This document shows, piece by piece, positions 1-7,080 of a stretch of 45,168 nucleotides of DNA. How positions within the stretch are numbered: the stretch's first letter is position 1; each line of letters opens with the position of its first letter. The notes under the pieces are model-generated. The model ran no database searches. It was not told the DNA's origin and saw only the letters and a program-made list of their open reading frames with translations. The translations under genes and the position numbers were made by a program. The stretch is taken from positions 1 to 45,168 of the forward strand of contig CAJMLN010000012.1 in NCBI GenBank assembly GCA_905214315.1, written 5' to 3'. This DNA is from an uncultured bacterium. GTDB lineage: Bacteria; Bacillota; Clostridia; Christensenellales; QALW01.

Positions 1-1
1 G

Positions 2-544
2 GATATGTATCTCTTTGACGAAAACTACCCTGAGCATTACCTGACCCAGCGCTGTGATTCTCCGTCCTGTGAATTCAGAAATCTTCCCGTTTTTGACGGT
101 GCGCTATATTCCGATAAAGAAAACGGACTCAGAGCCGGTATTTATTTCTGCCACGGAAAGGAAAAAATAGTCTGGGACGAAATTACGTATCAGGAAGACG
201 TTCCCGGGAAATCCGCGAAAATCACCTTAAAAAAACAAAACGAGTACACCGTTCTTCGACTTTTTGAGCAAAAAGCAGAGCTTACCTCAAACATAAAGGA
301 TTTAACCCTGGTGCCGGTATATGCCGCGGACAACGTATACGGCAAAAAAGGGACCCGCGACGGCACTTTTGCAAACGGAAACGGAAAAGCTTCGATCTCT
401 TACATACAAAAAGCGGTTGTCAGCGATCAAAGAGCAGATTTCCTGTTTGATGGTTTCCGCTACGGCTTTGCGTTGCAAGCCGGCAGAATCAACAGCGACG
501 GCTCCCTCTCCCCGCAGAACGGAACTCTTACGGTCACCCTGTAG
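2..544 (+). CDS. Unknown protein, C-terminal part only (5' end outside window)
   Basis: The reading frame is open to the left edge of the window, so this is the 3' end of a longer gene; the ATG at 5 has no ribosome binding site visible and is probably internal. About 180 residues can be read. They look beta-rich and soluble, with no transmembrane segment and no cofactor motif that I recognise. An intrinsic terminator follows 45 nt after the stop, so this gene ends its transcription unit. Just downstream lies a broken carbohydrate-enzyme fragment, so a carbohydrate-related role is possible, but that is inference from context only. Confidence 0.6.
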   Translation, partial: DMYLFDENYPEHYLTQRCDSPSCEFRNLPVFDGALYSDKENGLRAGIYFCHGKEKIVWDEITYQEDVPGKSAKITLKKQNEYTVLRLFEQKAELTSNIKDLTLVPVYAADNVYGKKGTRDGTFANGNGKASISYIQKAVVSDQRADFLFDGFRYGFALQAGRINSDGSLSPQNGTLTVTL

Positions 545-587
545 AAAAAACGCTGCCGATCAGTATTCAATTCCTATTGCAGAAAAG

Positions 588-619
588 AAAAACGCCGGAG
601 CAATGCATCCGGCGTTTTT
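588..619 (+). terminator. Intrinsic terminator after the partial gene
   Basis: A perfect 9 bp stem (591-599 with 608-616, AACGCCGGA/TCCGGCGTT) with an 8 nt loop is followed by a short T run. It lies 45 nt after the stop codon at 542-544 and ends plus-strand transcription. Confidence 0.85.
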
Positions 620-632
620 ACAAAGCAAGGCC

Positions 633-905
633 ATGAAACCGAAATTTATTTGCCACAAAGATTTTGCCCGGCAGACTCCGCCGAACGCATTGCATAAAGA
701 AACCGATAAAAACGAGCTTCCCGCCTACGGCAAAGAGCTTGCGCAATCGGCATATTTTATTGCACAAAAGAATTCTTCCTCCCGCTGCGGAAAAAGCGGT
801 GATCACTGCGGATAACGATTTCAAGCTTTCCATAAACGGCGAATACGTCTTTCAGGGGCCGCCGTCTATCCATTACTATATGGAGAGGATATCGGCCGAA
901 ACCGC
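633..905 (+). pseudogene. Decayed, frameshifted N-terminal fragment of an alpha-L-rhamnosidase-like (GH78-type) protein
   Basis: Reading from the ATG at 633 gives about 45 residues ending in AYFIAQK; the sequence then continues in the next frame from about position 770 with AAEKAVITADNDFKLSINGEYVFQGP and HYYME. The combined string resembles the N-terminal carbohydrate-binding beta-sandwich of bacterial alpha-L-rhamnosidases and related proteins, in which a strand ending in T-A-D-(D/N)-x-(Y/F)-K-L is followed by V/I-N-G and a G-x-G-P turn. The similarity stops near 905, long before a catalytic domain could start. I see no ribosome binding site worth noting. The combination of frameshift and truncation argues for a dead remnant. 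Similarity is judged from memory of the family, so confidence is moderate. Confidence 0.5.
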
Positions 906-1166
906 TAAAAGCGCCGCTCTTTTTTTCTCCCGGCAAAACCGAGGGTTTATTTCTTTGCTGAAAATCATAACTACCCAGCTCGGTTTTCCTTCTGCTGCAT
1001 AGTGCGCCCTATTGCTTTTCAATGTGGGGTGTTCTATTGTGCTTCTTTCTATGTGTCCTTTTCTTCTGCCGCTTTTATGATTGGAATCTTCGCTTCGCTC
1101 GGATATTCTTTCTGCGCATAGCGAAAGCTTTTGGGTACTACCAGCACTATTTTTCTTTATACAAAT
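906..1166. other. Noncoding stretch with one inverted repeat
   Basis: No supported gene. It starts where the rhamnosidase-like similarity stops. A 9 bp perfect inverted repeat (AAAACCGAG at 935-943, CTCGGTTTT at 979-987) encloses 35 nt. The rest is T-rich on the plus strand with no further structure I can name. Confidence 0.4.
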
Positions 1167-1203
1167 AAAAAAAAGTCCTCTGCCGCCGCAGAGGACTTTT
1201 TTT
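1167..1203 (-). terminator. Intrinsic terminator after hom and the small membrane protein (symmetrical)
   Basis: An 11 bp perfect stem (1173-1183 with 1188-1198) with a 4 nt loop has A runs on the left and T runs on the right, so it can act in both directions. On the minus strand it starts directly after the stop codon of the 37-residue ORF. Confidence 0.9.
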
Positions 1204-1316
1204 CAGTTTCCGCCAAGATGCGAAAAAGTAAGCCAGCACAAAAAAATGCCGATTAAAAAACCCACGACGATAAGAATCGCGGCTACCATCATAAAATTTT
1301 TGTTTGGCTTGCCCAT
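1203..1316 (-). CDS. 37-residue single-pass membrane protein, coupled to homoserine dehydrogenase
   Basis: A short ORF of 37 codons starts with ATG at 1316 and stops with TGA at 1203-1205, directly before the terminator. The start codon lies 2 nt after the hom stop codon, and an AGAGG ribosome binding site sits within the last hom codons, so translation is probably coupled to hom. The peptide has a basic, asparagine-rich N-terminus (MGKPNKN), one hydrophobic segment at about residues 9-31, and a short polar tail, which predicts an inner-membrane protein with its N-terminus inside. I do not recognise a family. The position at the end of the hom unit, the good spacing and the terminator make it a credible gene. 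Confidence 0.65.
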   Translation of the reverse strand: MGKPNKNFMMVAAILIVVGFLIGIFLCWLTFSHLGGN

Positions 1317-1318
1317 AA

Positions 1319-2521
1319 TCAAACCTCTAATACACGAATAGCGGAAAGAAGCTTCAGCCGTGCGAAATTTCCGCTGTGCTCCGCGCCGGAAAGCACGGGC
1401 GTAATCGCCGCCGCGACGCCATCCCCATCAAGCAGGATCCGCGCATCGCCATAGAGCGAGAGAATATCCTCCGCGCTGCCCTTTATGCGGATAAAATACG
1501 CCGTCTCCAGCGCCTCCGGCGGCAGCACCTGTCCGGGAATCTCATCCTCCCAGCCCCAGCCCTTTAAGAACTCAAAATGCTTGGCGGCGTCCAAAATATC
1601 GGCCACCACCGCGCTGGCCGTGGGCAGCTTGCCCGCGCCTCTGCCGTAAAGGAATACGTCGCCTACCGCATTCCCCTTTAAAAGCACGCCGTTAAACACG
1701 TCCTTCACCTGCGCCAAAAGGCAGGTTCCCGGCACCAAGGCAGGAGAAACCATAACCTTGAGCTTATCGCCCAGCTGCTTGGCCTGCCCGATCAGCTTGA
1801 TTTCATAGCCGCTTTTTTTGGCGATAGCCACATCGTCGGGCGTAATATTTCCAATTCCCTCGGCATAGACGTCTTTGGGATATACATGATGTCCAAACGC
1901 CAATGAGGAAAGAATACACATCTTGCGGGAGGCGTCGATACCCTCCACATCCGCTGTGGGATTCGCCTCGGCATAGCCCAGTCTCTGCGCCAGCTTCAGC
2001 GCGCCGTCAAAGCTCATGGAGTCTTCTACCATTTTGGTCAGTATAAAATTCGTAGTGCCATTTAAAATACCGTAAAACTCGGTAATTTCATTGGCAGCCA
2101 TACACCGGTGCATCGGGCGGATCAGCGGAATGCCTCCGCCTACAGAAGCTTCAAAAAAGTAGTTGACATTATGCTCCTTTGCCAGCTGCAGCAGCTCATA
2201 CCCCTTCTGTGCCACCAGCTCTTTGTTGGAGGTCACAACGCTTTTGCCCGCCTTCAGGCTGCGGACAGTAAAATCATACGCGGCGCCCACACCGCCGATC
2301 ACCTCGGCAACCACCTTAATCTCCGGGTCGTTTTCTATAATACTGAAATCCTTAATAAATTTCTCCCGATAGGGGCTGCCGGAAAAATCACGCACATCCA
2401 GTATATATTTTACAGATAAATCCTGCGCCAGCTTGGCGGCAATATGCTTTTGATTCATCAAAATCAATTCTACTACGCCGCTGCCAACGGTACCGTGTCC
2501 CAGTACAGCAATATTTACCAT
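1319..2521 (-). CDS. hom: Homoserine dehydrogenase
   Basis: Reduces L-aspartate 4-semialdehyde to L-homoserine with NAD(P)H in the cytoplasm, the branch step to threonine, methionine and isoleucine. The 400-residue product has an N-terminal Rossmann motif GHGTVGSG (residues 8-15), the conserved NGTTNFIL segment of the catalytic domain, a GRGAGKLPTASAVVADI segment typical of the family, and a C-terminal ACT-like region (about 338-400) that usually binds threonine for feedback inhibition. Length matches the ACT-bearing Firmicute form. A strong GGGGGAGG site precedes the ATG. It begins just after the rplQ terminator, where many Firmicutes instead carry energy-coupling-factor transporter genes, and ends in a coupled small membrane protein. 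Confidence 0.96.
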   Translation of the reverse strand: MVNIAVLGHGTVGSGVVELILMNQKHIAAKLAQDLSVKYILDVRDFSGSPYREKFIKDFSIIENDPEIKVVAEVIGGVGAAYDFTVRSLKAGKSVVTSNKELVAQKGYELLQLAKEHNVNYFFEASVGGGIPLIRPMHRCMAANEITEFYGILNGTTNFILTKMVEDSMSFDGALKLAQRLGYAEANPTADVEGIDASRKMCILSSLAFGHHVYPKDVYAEGIGNITPDDVAIAKKSGYEIKLIGQAKQLGDKLKVMVSPALVPGTCLLAQVKDVFNGVLLKGNAVGDVFLYGRGAGKLPTASAVVADILDAAKHFEFLKGWGWEDEIPGQVLPPEALETAYFIRIKGSAEDILSLYGDARILLDGDGVAAAITPVLSGAEHSGNFARLKLLSAIRVLEV

Positions 2522-2547
2522 ATTCCTCCCCCTTTCTCCTTTTTGTT

Positions 2548-2576
2548 AAAAAGCGGGCAAAAAATGCCCGCTTTGG
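2548..2576 (-). terminator. Intrinsic terminator of the S10-spc-alpha operon
   Basis: After the rplQ stop codon, a GC-rich stem AAAGCGGGCA/TGCCCGCTTT with a 5 nt loop is followed by T residues on the minus strand. It separates the ribosomal protein operon from hom. Confidence 0.88.
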
Positions 2577-2579
2577 GTT

Positions 2580-3092
2580 TTACACCAGCTCTAAAATCAC
2601 CGCTTCGGCGCCATCGCCGCGGCGGGGTCCCTTTTTGATGATCCTTGTATAGCCGCCGCCCTGACCAAGGTCTTCTGCGCGTTTGGCATATTTAGGCGCA
2701 AGCTCGTCAAGGACCTTGCTGATTACCGGATGATTGATTTCAGCGGTACGTACTTTATACTCCGCTTTCTTTTCTTTTTCCTTCCGCATGATCTGCCTCT
2801 CATAAAGGTACGCCATCATCCGGCGGCGTGCATTCAAACGCTCAGGACCGTCGTTCTTTACTTCGGTCTCCACGCGCTGTCCCTTATCGTTCAGCTTTTC
2901 TTTCTTCACCGTTACCGTATCGGCATAGGTTTTGATTCCCATAGTAATGATCTTCTCGGCCTGCCTGCGAACCTCCTTGGCACGCGCCTCGGTAGTTTCA
3001 ATACGGCCATACCAAAGAAGGTCTGTCGTAAGCCCGCGGATAACGGCAACGCGCTGATCCGTAGGTCTGTTAAGCTTTCTATTACCGGCCAT
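2580..3092 (-). CDS. rplQ: 50S ribosomal protein L17, long form
   Basis: Structural protein of the large subunit near the polypeptide exit. The N-terminus (MAGNRKLNRPTDQRVAVIRGL) and C-terminus (GGGYTRIIKKGPRRGDGAEAVILEL) are typical. At 170 residues it is about 45-50 longer than the E. coli and B. subtilis proteins; the extra length is an insertion at roughly residues 52-105, rich in Lys and Glu, between the core helices. I recall long L17 proteins in some Clostridia. It is the last gene of the cluster, 18 nt after rpoA, and is followed by a terminator. Confidence 0.97.
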   Translation of the reverse strand: MAGNRKLNRPTDQRVAVIRGLTTDLLWYGRIETTEARAKEVRRQAEKIITMGIKTYADTVTVKKEKLNDKGQRVETEVKNDGPERLNARRRMMAYLYERQIMRKEKEKKAEYKVRTAEINHPVISKVLDELAPKYAKRAEDLGQGGGYTRIIKKGPRRGDGAEAVILELV

Positions 3093-3110
3093 TGTTTCTT
3101 ATCCTCCTAA

Positions 3111-4061
3111 TTAATCTTCGTTGCTCTTAAGCTTCAGCCCCAGGCTTGCCAGCTTCTGGCGAACCTCTTCCATGGACTTTTTGCCAAGATTACGAACCCT
3201 CATCAAATCCGTTTCATCCAAGTTTGCAAGCTCCTGCACGGAATTGATGCCCGCACGCTTCAGGCAATTATAGGAACGCACGGAGAGATCGAGTTCATCA
3301 ATCGTCATATCAAACGCCTTCGCCTGGGGGGCGACGCCATCTTTATCCTCCGCCAGCTGGATGCCGCCCGCGTTTTCAGCAAGGTTTACAAACAGCGCAA
3401 GGTAATCGCTCATTATTTTTGCAGCAATGCTGATTGCCTCATCCGGCCGGATAGAGCCGTCGGTCCAAACGTCAAGGATCAGCTTGTCAAAGTTGGCGTC
3501 TCTGCCGATCCGCGCGCTTTGCACGGTATAGCTGGCCTTCAGGATAGGCGTATAAATAGAATCTACAGCGATCACGTCAATCGGCATATCATCTGTTTTA
3601 TTTTTATCCGCCGGAACATATCCCATCCCTTTATCGATAATCAGCTCCATATTGAGCGAACCGCCCTCATCGATGGTTGCGATATGAAGATCCTTATTGA
3701 TAATTTCAAGCGAGCTATCGCCCTTGATATCCCCCGCCGTAACCTCGCAGGGTCCTACCGCGTTAATTGTAGCAGTAACCGGCGCGTCGCTGCTGAGCTT
3801 CATGGCAATGTTTTTAATATTAAGAATGATATTGGTTACATCCTCACTTACGCCGGGAACGGTGCTGAACTCATGCAGAACACCGTCGATGCGTATCTGT
3901 GTTGCCGCAGCGCCAGGCAGGGAGGATAACAAAATTCTACGGAGAGAATTGCCCAGGGTATTGCCAAATCCGCGCTTTAACGGCTCCACCACAAACTGGG
4001 CATACTTGCCGTCTTCGCTGATCTGCTTACACTCGATAACAGGCTTTTCTATTTCTATCAT
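3111..4061 (-). CDS. rpoA: DNA-directed RNA polymerase alpha subunit
   Basis: Alpha dimerises to nucleate RNA polymerase assembly and contacts promoter UP elements and activators. The 316-residue product has the N-terminal assembly domain (conserved LKRGFGNTLGNSLRRILLSSLPG near residues 28-50) and, after a linker at about 235-247, the C-terminal helix-hairpin-helix domain (LDLSVRSYNCLKRAGI, then LMRVRNLGKKSMEEV). Length is normal. It lies between rpsD and rplQ as in other Firmicutes, with an AGGAGGG site upstream. Confidence 0.98.
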   Translation of the reverse strand: MIEIEKPVIECKQISEDGKYAQFVVEPLKRGFGNTLGNSLRRILLSSLPGAAATQIRIDGVLHEFSTVPGVSEDVTNIILNIKNIAMKLSSDAPVTATINAVGPCEVTAGDIKGDSSLEIINKDLHIATIDEGGSLNMELIIDKGMGYVPADKNKTDDMPIDVIAVDSIYTPILKASYTVQSARIGRDANFDKLILDVWTDGSIRPDEAISIAAKIMSDYLALFVNLAENAGGIQLAEDKDGVAPQAKAFDMTIDELDLSVRSYNCLKRAGINSVQELANLDETDLMRVRNLGKKSMEEVRQKLASLGLKLKSNED

Positions 4062-4095
4062 GATATAAACCCCTCCTACAAAATTTTAGACGATA

Positions 4096-4719
4096 TTACT
4101 TGGAGTACAGCTCAACGATAAGATGCTCCTCAATACCAAGATCAATATCCTCTCTTTTGGGAAGCTCTACAACCCTGCCGCTAAGCTCGGCGCTGTTGAG
4201 CTCAAGCCACGCGGGAATGGTCTTTGTGGAACCCTCGCGCATCGCCTTGAATTTTTCAATGCCCGTGCTGCCGGGAGCGATAGCGATCACATCGCCTGCC
4301 TTTACTATAAACGAAGGGATATTTACTTTGTGACCGTTTACGGTAATATGGCCGTGGTTTACAATCTGTCTTGCCTGCGCGCGGGAATCGCCGAAGCCCA
4401 TGCGGTAAACCACGTTATCCAAACGGCGCTCCAGCAGCTGAAGCATATTCTCACCCGAGGCGCCTTTCATATTGCTGGCCTTTACAAAATAGCCGTGGAA
4501 CTGCTTTTCCAGAATGCCGTAGGTACGTCTGGCCTTCTGCTTTTCACGCAGCTGCAGGCCATATTCGGAAACCTTTCTGCGGCCCTTGGCATGCTGGCCC
4601 GGCGCCGTTCCTCTTTTTACTACAGGACACTTTGCACTATAGCAGCGGTCGCCCTTTAAAAAAAGCTTCTGATTTTCGCGGCGGCACAAACGGCAAACCG
4701 CTTCTGTATATCTTGCCAT
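4096..4719 (-). CDS. rpsD: 30S ribosomal protein S4, zinc-binding form
   Basis: Primary 16S rRNA-binding protein that nucleates 30S assembly and, in several bacteria, represses translation of its own operon. The 207-residue product carries four N-terminal cysteines (C9, C12, C26, C31), so it is the zinc-binding C+ form, followed by the S4 RNA-binding domain (about residues 97-160, with RRLDNVVYRMGF). Here S4 is in the alpha operon, unlike B. subtilis where rpsD is a separate gene. The next gene downstream is rpoA, 34 nt away. Confidence 0.97.
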   Translation of the reverse strand: MARYTEAVCRLCRRENQKLFLKGDRCYSAKCPVVKRGTAPGQHAKGRRKVSEYGLQLREKQKARRTYGILEKQFHGYFVKASNMKGASGENMLQLLERRLDNVVYRMGFGDSRAQARQIVNHGHITVNGHKVNIPSFIVKAGDVIAIAPGSTGIEKFKAMREGSTKTIPAWLELNSAELSGRVVELPKREDIDLGIEEHLIVELYSK

Positions 4720-4737
4720 AATTTTCTGTCCTCCTAA

Positions 4738-5133
4738 TCAAACTCTTCTGCGCTTGGGCGGACGGCATCCGTTGTGCGGAATAGGGGTAACATCTTTGAT
4801 CATGCTAACCTCAAGGCCTGCCGCCTGAAGTGCCCGAATTGCTGCCTCGCGTCCGCTGCCGGGGCCCTTTACATAGACCTCAACAGAACGAAGACCGTGC
4901 TCCATTGCTGCTTTGGCCGCGGTTTCAGCGGCTGTCTGCGCGGCAAAGGGTGTGCTCTTTTTAGAACCGCGGAAGCCTAACCCGCCGGCGCTGGACCAGC
5001 TGATGGCGTTACCGGCAACGTCAGTAATGGTAACAATAGTATTGTTGAATGATGAGCAGATATGCGCCGCGCCGCGTTCGATGTTCTTCTTTTCTATACG
5101 ACGGCGTCCGCCCTTTTTAACTGGTTTTGCCAT
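4738..5133 (-). CDS. rpsK: 30S ribosomal protein S11
   Basis: Platform protein of the small subunit at the mRNA exit. The 131-residue product is full length, with the central AHICSSFNNTIVTITD strand region and the C-terminal TPIPHNGCRPPKRRRV tail, which contacts 16S rRNA near the Shine-Dalgarno helix. The basic N-terminal extension is normal. It sits 18 nt downstream of rpsM and 18 nt upstream of rpsD. Confidence 0.98.
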   Translation of the reverse strand: MAKPVKKGGRRRIEKKNIERGAAHICSSFNNTIVTITDVAGNAISWSSAGGLGFRGSKKSTPFAAQTAAETAAKAAMEHGLRSVEVYVKGPGSGREAAIRALQAAGLEVSMIKDVTPIPHNGCRPPKRRRV

Positions 5134-5151
5134 AAAATTCGTCCTCCTATC

Positions 5152-5529
5152 TTACTTGCCGGCTTTTTTCTTGCCGCCGACAGTCTTCTTGGGTCCCTTG
5201 CGCGTACGTGCGTTCTGCTTGGTATGCTGTCCGCGTACGGGAAGGCCCTTACGGTGACGAACACCGCGATAGCAGCCGATTTCAACAAGGCGCTTGATAT
5301 TCAGCGCAACCTCACGGCGGAGGTCACCCTCTACCTGAACGTTCTTGTCAATATAATCTCTAATTAAGTTAACCTCATCCTCGGTTAAATCTCTAACACG
5401 GGTGTCGGGGTTAACGCCGGTTTTTTCAAGAATCTCTTTCGCAATGCTGGGGCCGATGCCGAAAATACTCTGCAGCGCCGCCTCAACCCGCTTATCCTTT
5501 GGTATATCGATACCAGCGATACGTGCCAT
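5152..5529 (-). CDS. rpsM: 30S ribosomal protein S13
   Basis: Head protein of the small subunit that contacts the P-site tRNA through its basic tail and bridges to L5. The 125-residue product shows MARIAGIDIPKDKRVE at the start, a helix-hairpin-helix segment and the tail motif GLPVRGQHTKQNARTRKG. Start is supported by a GGAGG site. A gap of 139 nt separates it from rpmJ upstream, unusually wide for this cluster. Confidence 0.98.
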   Translation of the reverse strand: MARIAGIDIPKDKRVEAALQSIFGIGPSIAKEILEKTGVNPDTRVRDLTEDEVNLIRDYIDKNVQVEGDLRREVALNIKRLVEIGCYRGVRHRKGLPVRGQHTKQNARTRKGPKKTVGGKKKAGK

Positions 5530-5668
5530 TCAGTACACCTCCATAAATGCTTTGAATATTAATTGTTTATATAGAAAAGCCCCTCGGGCAAACAGAAAAC
5601 TTCTGTCAGCCGCGCCCGATTTCCGGCTTTGCTTTCAGGCTGCGCTTATAGGTAAGCGCATCAAAAAA
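5530..5668 (-). other. 139-nt spacer between rpmJ and rpsM, candidate regulatory leader
   Basis: This is the widest gap inside the cluster. On the minus-strand RNA it holds a CAGAA/TTCTG mini-stem and a small GCCC/GGGC hairpin near 5581-5591 followed by TTTTCT, then an AT-rich stretch before the rpsM ribosome binding site. In other bacteria the alpha operon is controlled by S4 binding ahead of rpsM, so a leader here is plausible. No known motif was recognised. Confidence 0.35.
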
Positions 5669-5785
5669 TCAACCCTGCCGCTGCTTGTGGCTTTTATCCG
5701 CGGAACAGATAACCATTACCTTTCCGTGGCGCTTGATCAGCTTGCATTTGTCGCACATCGGTTTTACACTCGGTCTCACTTTCAT
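5669..5785 (-). CDS. rpmJ: 50S ribosomal protein L36, zinc-finger form
   Basis: The shortest large-subunit protein, 38 residues. It begins MKVRPSVKPMCDKCK and carries the zinc ligands C11, C14, C27 and H33, so this is the zinc-binding paralogue. The ATG at 5785 follows a GGAGG site at a 7-nt spacing. The gene lies between infA and rpsM, its standard place. Confidence 0.96.
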   Translation of the reverse strand: MKVRPSVKPMCDKCKLIKRHGKVMVICSADKSHKQRQG

Positions 5786-5798
5786 ACCAATAACCTCC

Positions 5799-6020
5799 TC
5801 AGTTCTTGCTGCGCCATATGATCCGCCCCTTGGTCAGATCATAGGTGGAAATTTCCACTGTTACCTTATCGCCCGGTAACACCTGAATATTGTTCATTCT
5901 AAGCTTACCGGCTATATGTGCCAGAATCTTATGTCCGTTTTCAAGTTCAACCTCAAAAACCGCGTTTTTCTTGGATTCCGTTACAACGCCTTCTACTTCA
6001 ATGACATCTTCTTTAGACAT
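5799..6020 (-). CDS. infA: Translation initiation factor IF-1
   Basis: Binds the 30S A site during initiation and helps IF-2 and IF-3 select the initiator tRNA. The 73-residue OB-fold protein starts MSKEDVIEVEGVV and contains ENGHKILAHIAGKLRMNNIQVLPGDKV and the C-terminal GRIIWR motif. Length is standard. The start is 4 nt after the stop of the KOW gene. Confidence 0.98.
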   Translation of the reverse strand: MSKEDVIEVEGVVTESKKNAVFEVELENGHKILAHIAGKLRMNNIQVLPGDKVTVEISTYDLTKGRIIWRSKN

Positions 6021-6024
6021 GGAT

Positions 6025-6306
6025 TCACTCCTCGCCTTGATTGGTGCAGAGGGAAAGCGACTCTAAGGCATTTCTGATCTCACTGTCAAAGATCTTAGCG
6101 CCGCTTGCCAGCTTCTGCGCGATATTGCCCAACGTCCGCCCCGTATGCACCAGGTGTTTCTGCTTTTTCTTTTTCGGAGAAGAAAGCTTCCGCAGGGCGC
6201 CGTCGGCAATCCGCACATACTGCTCGTCAATTATTTCAACTACTACAAAATACCTTTGGGCATCCCTGCCCGCGGCGGAACAGACGACGTCTCCTAACGA
6301 ATACAC
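6025..6306 (-). CDS. KOW-domain RNA-binding protein (L14e/L6e/L27e-like)
   Basis: A 93-residue basic protein of the small KOW family that in Clostridia typically lies between map and infA. The N-terminal half forms an SH3-like barrel (GDVVCSAAGRDAQRYFVVVEI, then YVRIADGALRKL) and is followed by a Lys-rich linker (PKKKKQKH) and a helical C-terminus. The start is GTG at 6304-6306, placed after an AAGGAGG site; the overlapping ATG at 6306-6308 is in another frame and stops after four codons. Its molecular role is not known to me; rRNA or translation-related RNA binding is inferred from its neighbours. Confidence 0.88.
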   Translation of the reverse strand: MYSLGDVVCSAAGRDAQRYFVVVEIIDEQYVRIADGALRKLSSPKKKKQKHLVHTGRTLGNIAQKLASGAKIFDSEIRNALESLSLCTNQGEE

Positions 6307-6318
6307 ATCTGTACCTCC

Positions 6319-7080
6319 TTAAATTTGAACCTTCGGGTCCGTCAGAATAACCGGCTCGCCTTCGACTATGGCAACGGTATTTTCATAATGCGCCGCGCAG
6401 GAGCCATCCGCCGTAACGGTAGTCCAGCCATCGGAAAGCACTTTTACCGCGTCGCCGCCCAAATTTATCATCGGTTCAATGGCCAGCGTCATCCCATTTA
6501 CAATCCGCGGACCGTGTCCGGCGGGACCGAAATTGGGAATTTCCGGCGATTCATGCAGCTCACGCCCCACGCCGTGTCCGGTATAATTCCGTACGATTCC
6601 GTACCCGAACTGTTTGATGTATTGTTCTACCCCGTGGGAAATATCCGAAATGCGGTATCCCACGCGCGCAAAACGCAATCCCTCATAAAACGACTGCTTC
6701 GTACGCTCCGCCAGCAGTCTTTTTTCCTCCGGCACGCTGCCCACAAGAAAAGTGCGGGCCATATCGGTATGAAAGCCCTTATACAATACGCCGGCGTCAA
6801 TACTCACCAGATCGCCTTCATGAATCACACGGTCCGCGCTGGGAATGCCGTGGATCACTTCCTCATTGACCGATATGCAAAGCGTATTGGGAAAGCCGTA
6901 CAAACCTAAAAAGGAAGGCTTTGCCTGATGCTTCAGGATATACCGATGAGCCAGCTTATCCAGATCCAGCGTCGTCAGTCCGGGTTTTATGCTTTCGCCC
7001 AGCATTTCCATGGCGCCGGCGAGGATTCTTCCCCCTTCGGCCATAATCCGCAGGGCGCTTTCGTTTTTAATGCAAAGCAT
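6319..7080 (-). CDS. map: Methionine aminopeptidase, type I
   Basis: Removes the N-terminal methionine from nascent proteins, using two divalent metal ions. The 253-residue product has the pita-bread metal ligands: the Asp residues in SIDAGVLYKGFHTDMA, the His in NYTGHGVGRELHESP, the Glu in LAIEPMI and the Glu in YENTVAIVEG. The ATG at 7080 overlaps the adk stop by one base (TGATG), with GGAGG in the end of adk, so I prefer it to the TTG one codon upstream. The substrate-binding HESPEIPNFGP segment is intact. Confidence 0.97.
   Translation of the reverse strand: MLCIKNESALRIMAEGGRILAGAMEMLGESIKPGLTTLDLDKLAHRYILKHQAKPSFLGLYGFPNTLCISVNEEVIHGIPSADRVIHEGDLVSIDAGVLYKGFHTDMARTFLVGSVPEEKRLLAERTKQSFYEGLRFARVGYRISDISHGVEQYIKQFGYGIVRNYTGHGVGRELHESPEIPNFGPAGHGPRIVNGMTLAIEPMINLGGDAVKVLSDGWTTVTADGSCAAHYENTVAIVEGEPVILTDPKVQI

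Noticed and set aside
1081..1341. Plus-strand ORF of 86 codons over the hom 3' end
   Set aside because: It runs across a terminator and overlaps the coupled small gene on the other strand; no ribosome binding site.
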